A program made the position numbers and the translations under genes. Under the pieces are notes generated by a model, which did no database searches, had not been told where the DNA came from, and saw nothing but the letters and a program-made list of their open reading frames with translations. 64,000 nucleotides of DNA from Chthoniobacteraceae bacterium (GTDB lineage: Bacteria > Verrucomicrobiota > Verrucomicrobiia > Chthoniobacterales > Chthoniobacteraceae): contig JAQGOL010000030.1 of NCBI GenBank assembly GCA_028293625.1, forward strand, positions 186,001 through 250,000. Reading direction: 5' to 3'. Of this stretch, positions 33,792 through 42,274 are shown piece by piece. Numbering within the stretch: the first letter of the stretch is position 1; every line of letters starts with the position of its first letter.

Positions 33792-35068
33792 ACAAGACTT
33801 TTACCGGCCTTCTTGATAATGTGAAGGAAGCGACGGCCGCGATGGCCTCTTCGAGCGGCAAACTTGGCACGGCATCCCTTTCACAACCCTCCTCGGCACC
33901 TGTGCCGCATTCGATCCGCCAGCAGATCAGTGTGACCTGGGATTTTCCCGTCGTCTTTACCCACGATCTTTTCAGCGCCGACAACCCGGTCCTCGTTGAT
34001 ACCCTTAACCGGCTTCAGGATCAGAAAAAACACCGCGCGATGGTGTTCATCGACTCGTTTGTGGCGAAAAACCGCCCTGAACTGCTGAAAACCGTCCCGG
34101 CTTATTTCGAAACGCATTCTGAGACACTCGAATTGGCCGCACCGCCGCAGATTGTGACCGGAGGCGAGGCAGCCAAAAACAACTTCTCGCTGATTGAAGG
34201 GTTCATGCATCTGCTGCTCGAAAAGCGGATGGACCGGCACTCGTTTGTGATTATTGTCGGCGGAGGCGCCGTCATGGATTCAGTGGGCCTGGCGGCGGCG
34301 CTGGTCCATCGCGGACTGCGCCAGGTTCGCGTGCCAACCACGGTTCTTGGCCAGAACGACGCCGGTGTGGGAGTTAAAAACGGGGTCAATTTCGCGGGCG
34401 GCAAAAATGCGATCGGCACATTCGCGCCGCCGTTTGCCGTGCTCAATGATTTCAACTTCCTCCTCTCGCTTAACGATCGCGACTGGCTCTGCGGCGTGGC
34501 GGAAGCCTTCAAGGTCGCCATCATTCGCGACCGGATCTTTTTCGACTGGCTGCTTGAGCACGCCAAAAACTTTCCGGAACGCGATTTGGAGTCGATGCGG
34601 CTCCTGGTTGAGCGTTGCGCGGAAATCCACATTGAGCATATCCGCACCACGGGCGATCCGTTTGAATATGGCCGGGCGCGTCCCCTTGATTTTGGACATT
34701 GGTCGGCGCACAAGCTGGAGCTGATGTCCGGCTTTGCGATCTCCCATGGAGAAGCCGTGGCCTCGGGGGTACTTGTCGACTCCATTTACGCCCAAATGCA
34801 GGGATGGATCAGCGAGGCTGAGCTGGCTCAAATTGAAACGGGACTCAAGGAGAGCGGGTTCCGGCTTTGGTTTGAAGAGCTCGATCAACGCGATTCAAAC
34901 GGAGTCCGCGTGATCTTCGGCGGGCTGCGCGATTTCCAGGAACATCTCGGAGGCGAACTTTGCGTAACCTATCCGACCCGGATCGGCGCGCGCCACGAGG
35001 TGCACGAGATTGACCTCATTAAAATGGAAACCGCCTTCCAGGAACTGCGCCGGGTGGTTTTGGAATAA
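33788..35068 (+). CDS. eboD: Dehydroquinate synthase-like enzyme, EboD-like
   Basis: The 426-aa protein has the sugar-phosphate cyclase fold signature: NAD-binding IVGGGAVMDSVGLAAAL (~157-173), then VPTTVLGQNDAGVGVKNGVN with GKNAIGTFAPPFAVLNDF. The zinc ligands are Glu in GVAEAFKVAIIRD (~239), His in DFGHWSAHKLE (~302) and His in AISHGEAVASG (~319). GVGVKNG in place of the GVGGKTG of AroB, and the longer C-terminus, point to the EboD branch rather than shikimate synthesis. It would cyclise a heptulose phosphate or a similar substrate. Coupled to the previous gene by ATGA. Confidence 0.8.
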   Translation: MNKTFTGLLDNVKEATAAMASSSGKLGTASLSQPSSAPVPHSIRQQISVTWDFPVVFTHDLFSADNPVLVDTLNRLQDQKKHRAMVFIDSFVAKNRPELLKTVPAYFETHSETLELAAPPQIVTGGEAAKNNFSLIEGFMHLLLEKRMDRHSFVIIVGGGAVMDSVGLAAALVHRGLRQVRVPTTVLGQNDAGVGVKNGVNFAGGKNAIGTFAPPFAVLNDFNFLLSLNDRDWLCGVAEAFKVAIIRDRIFFDWLLEHAKNFPERDLESMRLLVERCAEIHIEHIRTTGDPFEYGRARPLDFGHWSAHKLELMSGFAISHGEAVASGVLVDSIYAQMQGWISEAELAQIETGLKESGFRLWFEELDQRDSNGVRVIFGGLRDFQEHLGGELCVTYPTRIGARHEVHEIDLIKMETAFQELRRVVLE

Positions 35069-35080
35069 ACCTAGGCGGTC

Positions 35081-36547
35081 TTACAAACCGCTTTTGCGCA
35101 GGAGCTCTTCCAATGTGCGCTGGCGGTCGCGCTCCCGGGCATACGCCTTTGCCCATTCCTCACGGGGAATCACCGGCTCGCCCAGCGAGGCCACAGGAAT
35201 GGCGATGCCAAGCTTTTCCAGGACGTAAATAGCCGCCCCGCGGATTGAAGCCTCGGGTTCGTCATTGGGATAAAGCGGCTGGCCAAGCACATCGGCGAGC
35301 CGTTGGAGAGAAGAGGGCGATTTCTGGATTCCACCCGAGACGATGATCTTTGGCGCTTCCTTTTCGGTGGAGGGAAGCATTCCGGCAATGAGCGCGATCC
35401 GATGGTAAGTGGCCTCGGTGATGGCCTGAAGCAACTCCAGGGCGGTTGTCTGCTGTGTCAGCCCGTGGATGGCCCCGCGATCCTCTTCGTTCCAAAACGG
35501 AGCGCGTTCAGGCGTCCAAAATGGGAGCAGCGTGAGTCCCGTCACGGGCCCGGGCCGTTGGGCAAGGTGCGCTTCGATTGCGGCCTCGTCCGGGAGCTGC
35601 AATTCGCGCACCGCCCAGGCGCGAAGATTGCCCGCGTTGCTGACCGGCCCCCCTACCAGATACCGTTTCGCATCGACTCGATAACAAAAGAGCCCAAACG
35701 GCGCCTGCGCCTTTTCGCCTTCCCTCATTACGCGGAAAGCGGCGCTCGTGCCGACATTGATGGCCGCAAAGCCCGGACGGGTAGCGCCTGAACCGAGATT
35801 ACTTGCTGCTCCATCGCCAATTCCCGGGAACCATGGCACCTGGTTCAATTCAGGGAATTCTTTGATCAGCACGTTTCCGCACATTAAAGGCGAATCGCTC
35901 AGGGGCCGCATCTCTTCCTCGTCCACCTCGCACAACGCCATCATCTCAGGATTCCATTCGAGCCGGCTTGGATCAAAAAGCCCGGTGCCCGTGGCCATGG
36001 CGATCGCGCAATTGGCTTCCCCGCAGAATTGAATCTGGAGCCATTCCGCGGCCGACATCCATTTCGAGACGCCGTTAAAAAGCTCCTCCCGGGTCCGCCG
36101 CAGCCACGTCAGTTTTGCCGTCCAATAAGAAGCGCGCAGCATGCAGCCGGTCAGCGCGTGCACTTCGGTCTCGGAAACCTCTTCCCGCAACGCCGCGCTG
36201 TCCTCCCTTGGCCGCGCGTCCGCCCAGGTGATGATCCGGGTGAGCGGATCCCCCTGCGCATCGCATCCGAGAAGGCTATGCCAGAAACACGAGACGCCGA
36301 TTCCGCCAATTGGACGGCCACGCAGGGTGGAATCGGCCCGATAAGCGCCGAGTGTTTCGGCCAGGCATTGGGTAATGGCGCGCAACAGGACCGCGGGATC
36401 AAGTTCGGCGGCGCCATCGGCATCGGTCAAAAGCGGGTAACTCTGTTGCGCGGTGGTACCGGCAATCCGGTTGGCCTCGGCATCAAAAAGAGCCGTTCGG
36501 GATGATGAAGTGCCAATATCGATGGCAAGAATGAGAAGCGAATCCAT
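35081..36547 (-). CDS. FGGY-family carbohydrate kinase (gluconokinase-like)
   Basis: From ATG 36547 the 488-aa protein shows the FGGY fold: N-terminal phosphate motif ILAIDIGTSSSRTALFD (6-22), substrate-side ITWADARPRED (~106-116), second-domain INVGTSAAFRVM (~270) and the C-terminal IIVSGGIQKSPSSLQRLADVL (about 407-427, FGGY signature region). The kinase phosphorylates a sugar, polyol or sugar acid; gluconate kinases share the short SRTALFD style. It is last in an operon behind an SDR and a LarA-like enzyme (22 nt from LarA), supporting an aldonate as substrate. Confidence 0.85.
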   Translation of the reverse strand: MDSLLILAIDIGTSSSRTALFDAEANRIAGTTAQQSYPLLTDADGAAELDPAVLLRAITQCLAETLGAYRADSTLRGRPIGGIGVSCFWHSLLGCDAQGDPLTRIITWADARPREDSAALREEVSETEVHALTGCMLRASYWTAKLTWLRRTREELFNGVSKWMSAAEWLQIQFCGEANCAIAMATGTGLFDPSRLEWNPEMMALCEVDEEEMRPLSDSPLMCGNVLIKEFPELNQVPWFPGIGDGAASNLGSGATRPGFAAINVGTSAAFRVMREGEKAQAPFGLFCYRVDAKRYLVGGPVSNAGNLRAWAVRELQLPDEAAIEAHLAQRPGPVTGLTLLPFWTPERAPFWNEEDRGAIHGLTQQTTALELLQAITEATYHRIALIAGMLPSTEKEAPKIIVSGGIQKSPSSLQRLADVLGQPLYPNDEPEASIRGAAIYVLEKLGIAIPVASLGEPVIPREEWAKAYARERDRQRTLEELLRKSGL

Positions 36548-36569
36548 GGAAAAACGCGTTCCTTGACTC

Positions 36570-37859
<1,290 letters not shown>

Positions 37860-37907
37860 TGGAGGAATCAGCCGGGAGCGAGTCGTAGCGTCGGGAGGTG
37901 GTAAATT

Positions 37908-38717
37908 TCAGATGGTCTGGCTCAGGAACCCGCCATCCACGCGCAGATCAATCCCGGTGACGAAGCTGGCGGCGCGTGCGCTGGCAAGAAAGACGGCGGC
38001 CCCAATCAGTTCACTTGAATCACCAAAGCGTCCCATCGGCGTGTGGCCAAGGATCGCGTTGGTGCGGGCAGTGGGCGAGCCATCCTCGTTAAAGAGGAGC
38101 TTGCGGTTCTGTTCCGCGGGAAAAAAACCGGGTGTCAGCGAATTTACGCGCACCCCTTTGGTGGCCCATTCTCTCGAAAGAAATTGAGTCAGGCTCAGAA
38201 CGGCTGCTTTCGATGCCGAATACGTCACGACACGGGAGAGCGGCAGATGCGCCGAAACACTCGCAATATTAATGATGCTCCCCTTCCCGCGTGTACACAT
38301 GGCCGGACCAAATTCCTGACACGGCAACAATGCTCCTCCCACGAGGTTCAAATCGAAGTTCGCACGCCAGTCTTCGGCCGTGATTGATTCAAAAGAGCGC
38401 TCCGGCGTGACCGTGACTTTCGGATCGTTACCGCCCGCCGCATTAACCAAAATGGACGGCGCCCCCAGCTCCGCAGCGATGGCCTGATGCGCGGCCGCAA
38501 GACTCGATCGGTCAATCGCGTCGGTTGAAAAGAACCGCGCTTTCCCGCCCGCTTCAATGATCTTGTTCACACGAGCCTCACCACGCTCCCGATTCCGGCC
38601 AAGAATGGCAATGGCCGCGCCCGCGGCTGCGAGCCCTTCGGCCAGCGCGCCTCCAAGAACGCCAGTGGCGCCTATAACGACGGCGACTTCATCGGAAAGA
38701 TCAAAAAGATTGCTCAT
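37908..38717 (-). CDS. SDR family oxidoreductase (aldonate/mannonate type)
   Basis: A classical 269-aa short-chain dehydrogenase: NAD(P) motif VVIGATGVLGGALAEGL (~13-29), NAG-like ILVNAAGG (~88-95), catalytic Ser in IINIASVSAH (~147-156) with YSASK (about 167-171), and C-terminal VTGIDLRVDGG. The insert RSFESITAEDW and the PGFFPAEQNR loop resemble mannonate/fructuronate-type SDRs. First gene of a three-gene operon with the LarA-like enzyme and the kinase. Reduction of a keto-acid sugar or oxidation of an aldonate is inferred. Confidence 0.85.
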   Translation of the reverse strand: MSNLFDLSDEVAVVIGATGVLGGALAEGLAAAGAAIAILGRNRERGEARVNKIIEAGGKARFFSTDAIDRSSLAAAHQAIAAELGAPSILVNAAGGNDPKVTVTPERSFESITAEDWRANFDLNLVGGALLPCQEFGPAMCTRGKGSIINIASVSAHLPLSRVVTYSASKAAVLSLTQFLSREWATKGVRVNSLTPGFFPAEQNRKLLFNEDGSPTARTNAILGHTPMGRFGDSSELIGAAVFLASARAASFVTGIDLRVDGGFLSQTI

Positions 38718-38765
38718 GGTGGGGAGGCCACCTCAGCGAAGAAGCAGGGAGTTGGCAAGTTTTGG

Positions 38766-38905
38766 CTTCTCCCTCTCTCCCCCTCTTAATCTTAATCTTA
38801 TCTTAATCTTAATCGCTGCCTTTCGTAACACATATCAAATCGGCCACAGAACGCCGTGAGATTAAGATTACGATTACGATTAAGAGTAAGAGAAGAGGAA
38901 GAGAG
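38766..38905. repeat. Interspersed hexamer hairpin, locus A
   Basis: A pyrimidine tract (38766-38785) leads into five TTAATC-like units (38786-38814; the third is TTATC). After 45 nt of ordinary sequence come GATTAA, GATTAC, GATTAC, GATTAA (38860-38883) and a purine tract (38884-38905). The two arms are imperfect reverse complements, so the unit can fold into a long hairpin. It fills the spacer between the SDR gene start and the ABC permease stop. Two more copies of this plan occur at 57.1 and 60.4 kb. Confidence 0.8.
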
Positions 38906-38915
38906 CCATCCGGCT

Positions 38916-39683
38916 TTATGCGTTGACCGTTCCCCAGCGCCGGTGAAGGAAGCGTTCCCAGGGAGAGAACAAAATCTTATCGGCGAGCAACCCGACCAAA
39001 ACGATCACAAGCATGATGCCAAAGACCTGATCGATTGCGTTGAGATCGCGCCCGAAGTTGAGCAATTGGCCAAGACCAAACCCGGTCAGGATCGTGACAT
39101 AGATTTCCGCGGCCATGAGCGAACGCCAGGCGAACGCCCAGCCTTGTTTGATCCCGCTGACAATGAAAGGAAGCGAAGCGGGCAGAATGACCTGAATCCA
39201 CGTATGCATTCCGCGGGAACCCATCGTGCGGGCGGCGCGGACATACATGGGCGGCACATTTCGCACGCCGTTGTCAGTGGCAAGGGCGACGGACCAGACG
39301 GTTCCCATCACGACGACAAAAAGCATCGCTGTTTCGGTCTGTCCGAACCAGAGCAGAGCCGGTGGCACCCAGCAGACGCTCGGCAGAGTCTGCAGCCCGA
39401 GACCGGTGACGCCAATCGTGTCGCTGGCCCATTGGAAACGCGCGGTGATCAATCCCAATGGGACGCCGGTCACGACACCGATCAAGTAACCGATCATCAG
39501 GCGCCGGGTGGTCACGCCGAGAGCTTCAAACAGAGTGCGATCCTCCACCGCACTCACCAGATATTCCCAAACCCGCATCGGGGCAGGGAAAAGAACCGGA
39601 GACCAGCGGCCCGACATCGCAAGCAAATGCCAGACCCCGATGAGGCCCGCGAAAAAAAGCAAGGCAGTGAACGCGCGTTTCAT
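38916..39683 (-). CDS. ABC transporter permease (SsuC/TauC type)
   Basis: A 255-aa, six-helix permease of the nitrate/sulfonate/taurine class, with the coupling EAA loop in YVRAARTMGSRGMHTWIQVI (~155-175) and the helix pair AFTALLFFAGLIGVWHLLAM at the N-terminus. It starts immediately after the ATPase stop codon (TAG then ATG). With the ATPase and binding protein encoded upstream it should form an importer for an aliphatic sulfonate, taurine or a related oxyanion. Confidence 0.9.
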   Translation of the reverse strand: MKRAFTALLFFAGLIGVWHLLAMSGRWSPVLFPAPMRVWEYLVSAVEDRTLFEALGVTTRRLMIGYLIGVVTGVPLGLITARFQWASDTIGVTGLGLQTLPSVCWVPPALLWFGQTETAMLFVVVMGTVWSVALATDNGVRNVPPMYVRAARTMGSRGMHTWIQVILPASLPFIVSGIKQGWAFAWRSLMAAEIYVTILTGFGLGQLLNFGRDLNAIDQVFGIMLVIVLVGLLADKILFSPWERFLHRRWGTVNA

Positions 39684-40490
39684 CTAATCGTTTTCCTCAG
39701 TTTTGCGATAAGCTTTCAAAGCCGTGGTAATCTCGCTCGCGTAATTGGCGAGACTCGCGCTGTTGATATCCCGGGGACGCGGCAGCTCAATTTTGAATTC
39801 CTCGCGGATCCGGCCCGGATGCGGCGAAAAAAGGACGACACGGTCTCCGAGGCAGGCCGCTTCACGCACATTGTGGGTGACGAAGACGATGGTTTTTTTG
39901 CGCGCCTCCCAGATTGTCTGGATATCGCCATACAGCTGCTCGCGAGTCATCGCATCGAGGGCGGCAAACGGTTCATCCATCAAAAGGACCCGCGGATTGG
40001 GAGCGAGCGAACGAGCCAGGGCGACGCGCTGGCGCATTCCGCCGGAGAGCTCGTGGATATTGGACTTCGCATAGCGGGCCAGTCCGACGAGTTGGATGTA
40101 ATACATCGCGACTTCGAGGCGCTCTTTTTCCTTCAGACCTGGCTTGAGCTTTAAGCCAAAGAGCACGTTGCCAATGACGTTGAGCCACGGGAAGAGTGCC
40201 GATTCCTGGAACATGACCATGCGGTCGCGGCCCGGTTCAGTCACTTTGCGTCCTTCGGTCAGGACGGTGCCTGAATCAGGAAACTCGAGGCCGGCAATCA
40301 TATTGAGCAGCGTCGATTTGCCGCATCCACTCGGCCCCACAAGGCAAACAAATTCACCCTCATCCACGCTCAGGCTCACGTCGTCGAGTGCGTGCGTTTG
40401 CACAACCCCTTCCCGGAACCATTTTGAGACGTGCTCAATGGAAAGCTTGGCCGGCGTGACCTGCCTCAGTTCTTCAGCAACAGTGCTCAT
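39684..40490 (-). CDS. ABC transporter ATPase (SsuB/TauB type)
   Basis: From ATG 40490 (GGAAAA five nucleotides before it) the 268-aa ATPase has Walker A GPSGCGKST (~50-58), signature LSGGMRQRV (~148-156) and Walker B VLLMDEPFAALD (~168-179), the last typical of the nitrate/sulfonate/bicarbonate class. Length is normal. It energises the adjacent permease. A TTG at 40502 is possible but unnecessary. Confidence 0.92.
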   Translation of the reverse strand: MSTVAEELRQVTPAKLSIEHVSKWFREGVVQTHALDDVSLSVDEGEFVCLVGPSGCGKSTLLNMIAGLEFPDSGTVLTEGRKVTEPGRDRMVMFQESALFPWLNVIGNVLFGLKLKPGLKEKERLEVAMYYIQLVGLARYAKSNIHELSGGMRQRVALARSLAPNPRVLLMDEPFAALDAMTREQLYGDIQTIWEARKKTIVFVTHNVREAACLGDRVVLFSPHPGRIREEFKIELPRPRDINSASLANYASEITTALKAYRKTEEND

Positions 40491-40532
40491 TATGTTTTCC
40501 AATAGGCTTCATAGGGGGGCGCAAACCATTTT

Positions 40533-40547
40533 CGGGAGCGCCTCCCG
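40533..40547. other. Intercistronic stem-loop in the ABC operon
   Basis: CGGGAG-CGC-CTCCCG forms a compact 6-bp hairpin with a 3-nt loop in the 84-nt spacer between the binding-protein gene and the ATPase gene. It lacks a T-run, so it may serve as an mRNA-stabilising or partial-attenuation hairpin that keeps binding-protein levels above those of the membrane components. That role is inferred. Confidence 0.5.
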
Positions 40548-40574
40548 GAGCAAGTCTCAAATTCACCGCGTTTC

Positions 40575-41543
40575 TTACTTCGGAATCTGAACAAGGCGGC
40601 TCAAATCGGCCGAACCTTTAAGAAAACCGACTTCCTGGGCCTCTTTAAGCAACGTGTCAAAAGTGGCGCGCGCAATGTCGCTTGTGAATTTCAAGCGCGG
40701 CCACGCGTGATCGGCGGTCGCGGCGGGGAAATCGCGTTTGGTCAGCTCTTTGAGTTCTGCTCGCACCAGCTGCTTTGCTTCATCGGGGTGCTCGTTGATC
40801 CACTGGGTCAGCTCCGCGTGCGCGGCCACGAATTTTTTCACCAGATCGGGTTTCTCTTTGAGCATCTTGACGCTGGAGGCGAGCACGGTGGTGATGGCGT
40901 CCTTCTCCTCCAGGTAAATCTTCCCTTTGCTTTCCAGCTCAAGGCGCGAGATCCACGGTTCAACCGTCCAGACACCGTCAATCTGGCCGGTTTGAAACAA
41001 AGCGAGTTGATCAGGGTTGGCTGTTGGCAACAGGATGACATCACCGCCAAGCTGGGTGATGCGATAGCCCTGCTTTTTAAGCCAAACACGCGCAGCGACA
41101 TCCTGTGTATTGCCGAGTTGCGGTGTGGCGATCTTTTTGCCTTTGAAATCGGCTGCCTTGCTGAGGCGTCCATCGCCTTGCACGACGAGTGCGGAACCGC
41201 CATTCGCGGCACCTGAGATCACGCGGATTTCATTCCCCTGCGCCTTAAGATAAGCATTCAACACCGGTCCGGGTCCGACATAAGTAAGATCAATTGATCC
41301 CGCGAAGATCGCTTCCATCGCCGAGGGCCCGGCATTGTAGACAAACCACTGGATGTCGACATCGGGGCCGAGCCGTTCCTGAAACCAGCCTTTGCCCTGG
41401 CGCTGCAACTGGCTGGCAACGAGCGCCTGGGCATGCGTGATATTGGGGAAATGGCCCACGCGCAGCGTCACTTTTTCGGCAAGCAACGAAGGGACCACGA
41501 CAAGAAGCGCGGCGAACGAGAGAGCAATGCGAATCAATTTCAT
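40575..41543 (-). CDS. Sulfonate/taurine-type ABC substrate-binding protein
   Basis: From ATG 41543 the 322-aa protein has a signal peptide (MKLIRIALSFAALLVVVPSL to LAE) and the SsuA/TauA pattern: TLRVGHFPNITHAQALVA, then AGPSAMEAIFAGSIDLTYVG and a DGVWTVEPWISRLE block. The family binds sulfonates, taurine, nitrate or thiamine precursors; the substrate cannot be fixed here. An in-frame ATG at 41651 would put 36 extra residues before the signal peptide and cross the candidate operator. First gene of a three-gene importer operon. Confidence 0.88.
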   Translation of the reverse strand: MKLIRIALSFAALLVVVPSLLAEKVTLRVGHFPNITHAQALVASQLQRQGKGWFQERLGPDVDIQWFVYNAGPSAMEAIFAGSIDLTYVGPGPVLNAYLKAQGNEIRVISGAANGGSALVVQGDGRLSKAADFKGKKIATPQLGNTQDVAARVWLKKQGYRITQLGGDVILLPTANPDQLALFQTGQIDGVWTVEPWISRLELESKGKIYLEEKDAITTVLASSVKMLKEKPDLVKKFVAAHAELTQWINEHPDEAKQLVRAELKELTKRDFPAATADHAWPRLKFTSDIARATFDTLLKEAQEVGFLKGSADLSRLVQIPK

Positions 41544-41565
41544 AGAGATGGGGTTGATGTAATCA

Positions 41566-41585
41566 CTACCGACGAGGTCGGGTAT
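41566..41585 (-). promoter_or_regulatory. Candidate operator upstream of the sulfonate-type importer
   Basis: An imperfect palindrome, CTACCGAC-GAG-GTCGGGTAT on the plus strand, lies 22 nt before the ATG of the binding-protein gene. On the minus strand it overlaps a plausible -10 (TATACC) whose -35 would be TTGCGT 16-17 nt upstream. The half-site style (TACC-GAC/GTC-GG-TA) recalls Rrf2-type regulator sites. The factor is unknown and the match is by eye. Confidence 0.45.
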
Positions 41586-41692
41586 AGACAGCCGTCCTCC
41601 ACACGCAACCCGAAAGTGCGCCCGTTCTTCTCTGCGCCTCCGAACGGACATCTATTAAAAAACCGGCCAGCGGATCTATTCCGCCTTCACTC

Positions 41693-42274
41693 TTACTTAG
41701 GCAGGATCGTGATACCGGCGCGAGCAGGCAAATTTCCTATCTGCGTATTAAAACACTCCGGGCAGATACCGTGGCTGAAGTTCGTGCCGGTATGCGCGTG
41801 AATATAACCTTCCACCTGCTGCCAGTAATCCTGATCGTCGCGCACCCGCTTGCAATACATGCAGATCGGGATGAGTTCCTTCAACTGCCGGATTTGTTTG
41901 GTGAACTCCAGAATTCGCTCTGCCACTCGCAGCCGCATAAGAACCGCCTCGCGATCGAGCGGTTTGGAAAGAAAATCATCAATGCCGGCATCCATCGCCT
42001 TGCGCATATTGTCGCGCCCGGTATGGATGGCTGTGAGCAGGATAAAATAGGTGTAATCGGTCTTTGGACGGTTGCGAATCCGCTGGCAGAGTTCAAGTCC
42101 TTCGACATTGGGCATCATCCAATCACTGATGACCACGCGTACCGGTTCGCGATCAAAAAGCTCCCACGCCTGGGCGCCATCGGAGGCGGCGATCACTTCA
42201 TGCCCGTAATGCTCCAGGGTGAATTGGAGAATTTTGACTGAGACCGGATCATCTTCAGCAATGAGAATCTTCAT
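41693..42274 (-). CDS. Response regulator with C-terminal Cys/His domain
   Basis: Residues 1-120 form a receiver domain: acidic pair EDD (7-9), phosphoacceptor Asp in VVISDWMMPNVEGL (~51) and Lys in DFLSKPLDR (~104). The C-terminal 60 residues carry LIPICMYCKRVRDDQDYWQQ ... HTGTNFSHGICPEC, two CxxC pairs and several His that look like a small zinc-binding module; similar tails occur on other orphan response regulators. There is no DNA-binding domain, so output is probably by protein contact. Its ATG overlaps the stop of the giant hybrid kinase by 4 nt, making that kinase the likely partner. Confidence 0.88.
   Translation of the reverse strand: MKILIAEDDPVSVKILQFTLEHYGHEVIAASDGAQAWELFDREPVRVVISDWMMPNVEGLELCQRIRNRPKTDYTYFILLTAIHTGRDNMRKAMDAGIDDFLSKPLDREAVLMRLRVAERILEFTKQIRQLKELIPICMYCKRVRDDQDYWQQVEGYIHAHTGTNFSHGICPECFNTQIGNLPARAGITILPK

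Noticed and set aside
35069-35080. Terminator between the convergent eboD and FGGY kinase genes
   Set aside because: Only 12 nt separate the stop codons and no hairpin with a T-run is visible there.
38766-38905. Hexamer locus considered as a CRISPR array or phase-variable coding repeat
   Set aside because: Units are 6 nt without spacers, the arms are inverted, and no reading frame uses them; no cas genes are in the window.
38856-40154. 432-codon plus-strand frame across the ABC permease and ATPase genes
   Set aside because: It starts inside the hexamer repeat and lies antisense to two proteins with complete family motifs; the translation is His/Asp/Arg-rich with no recognisable domain.
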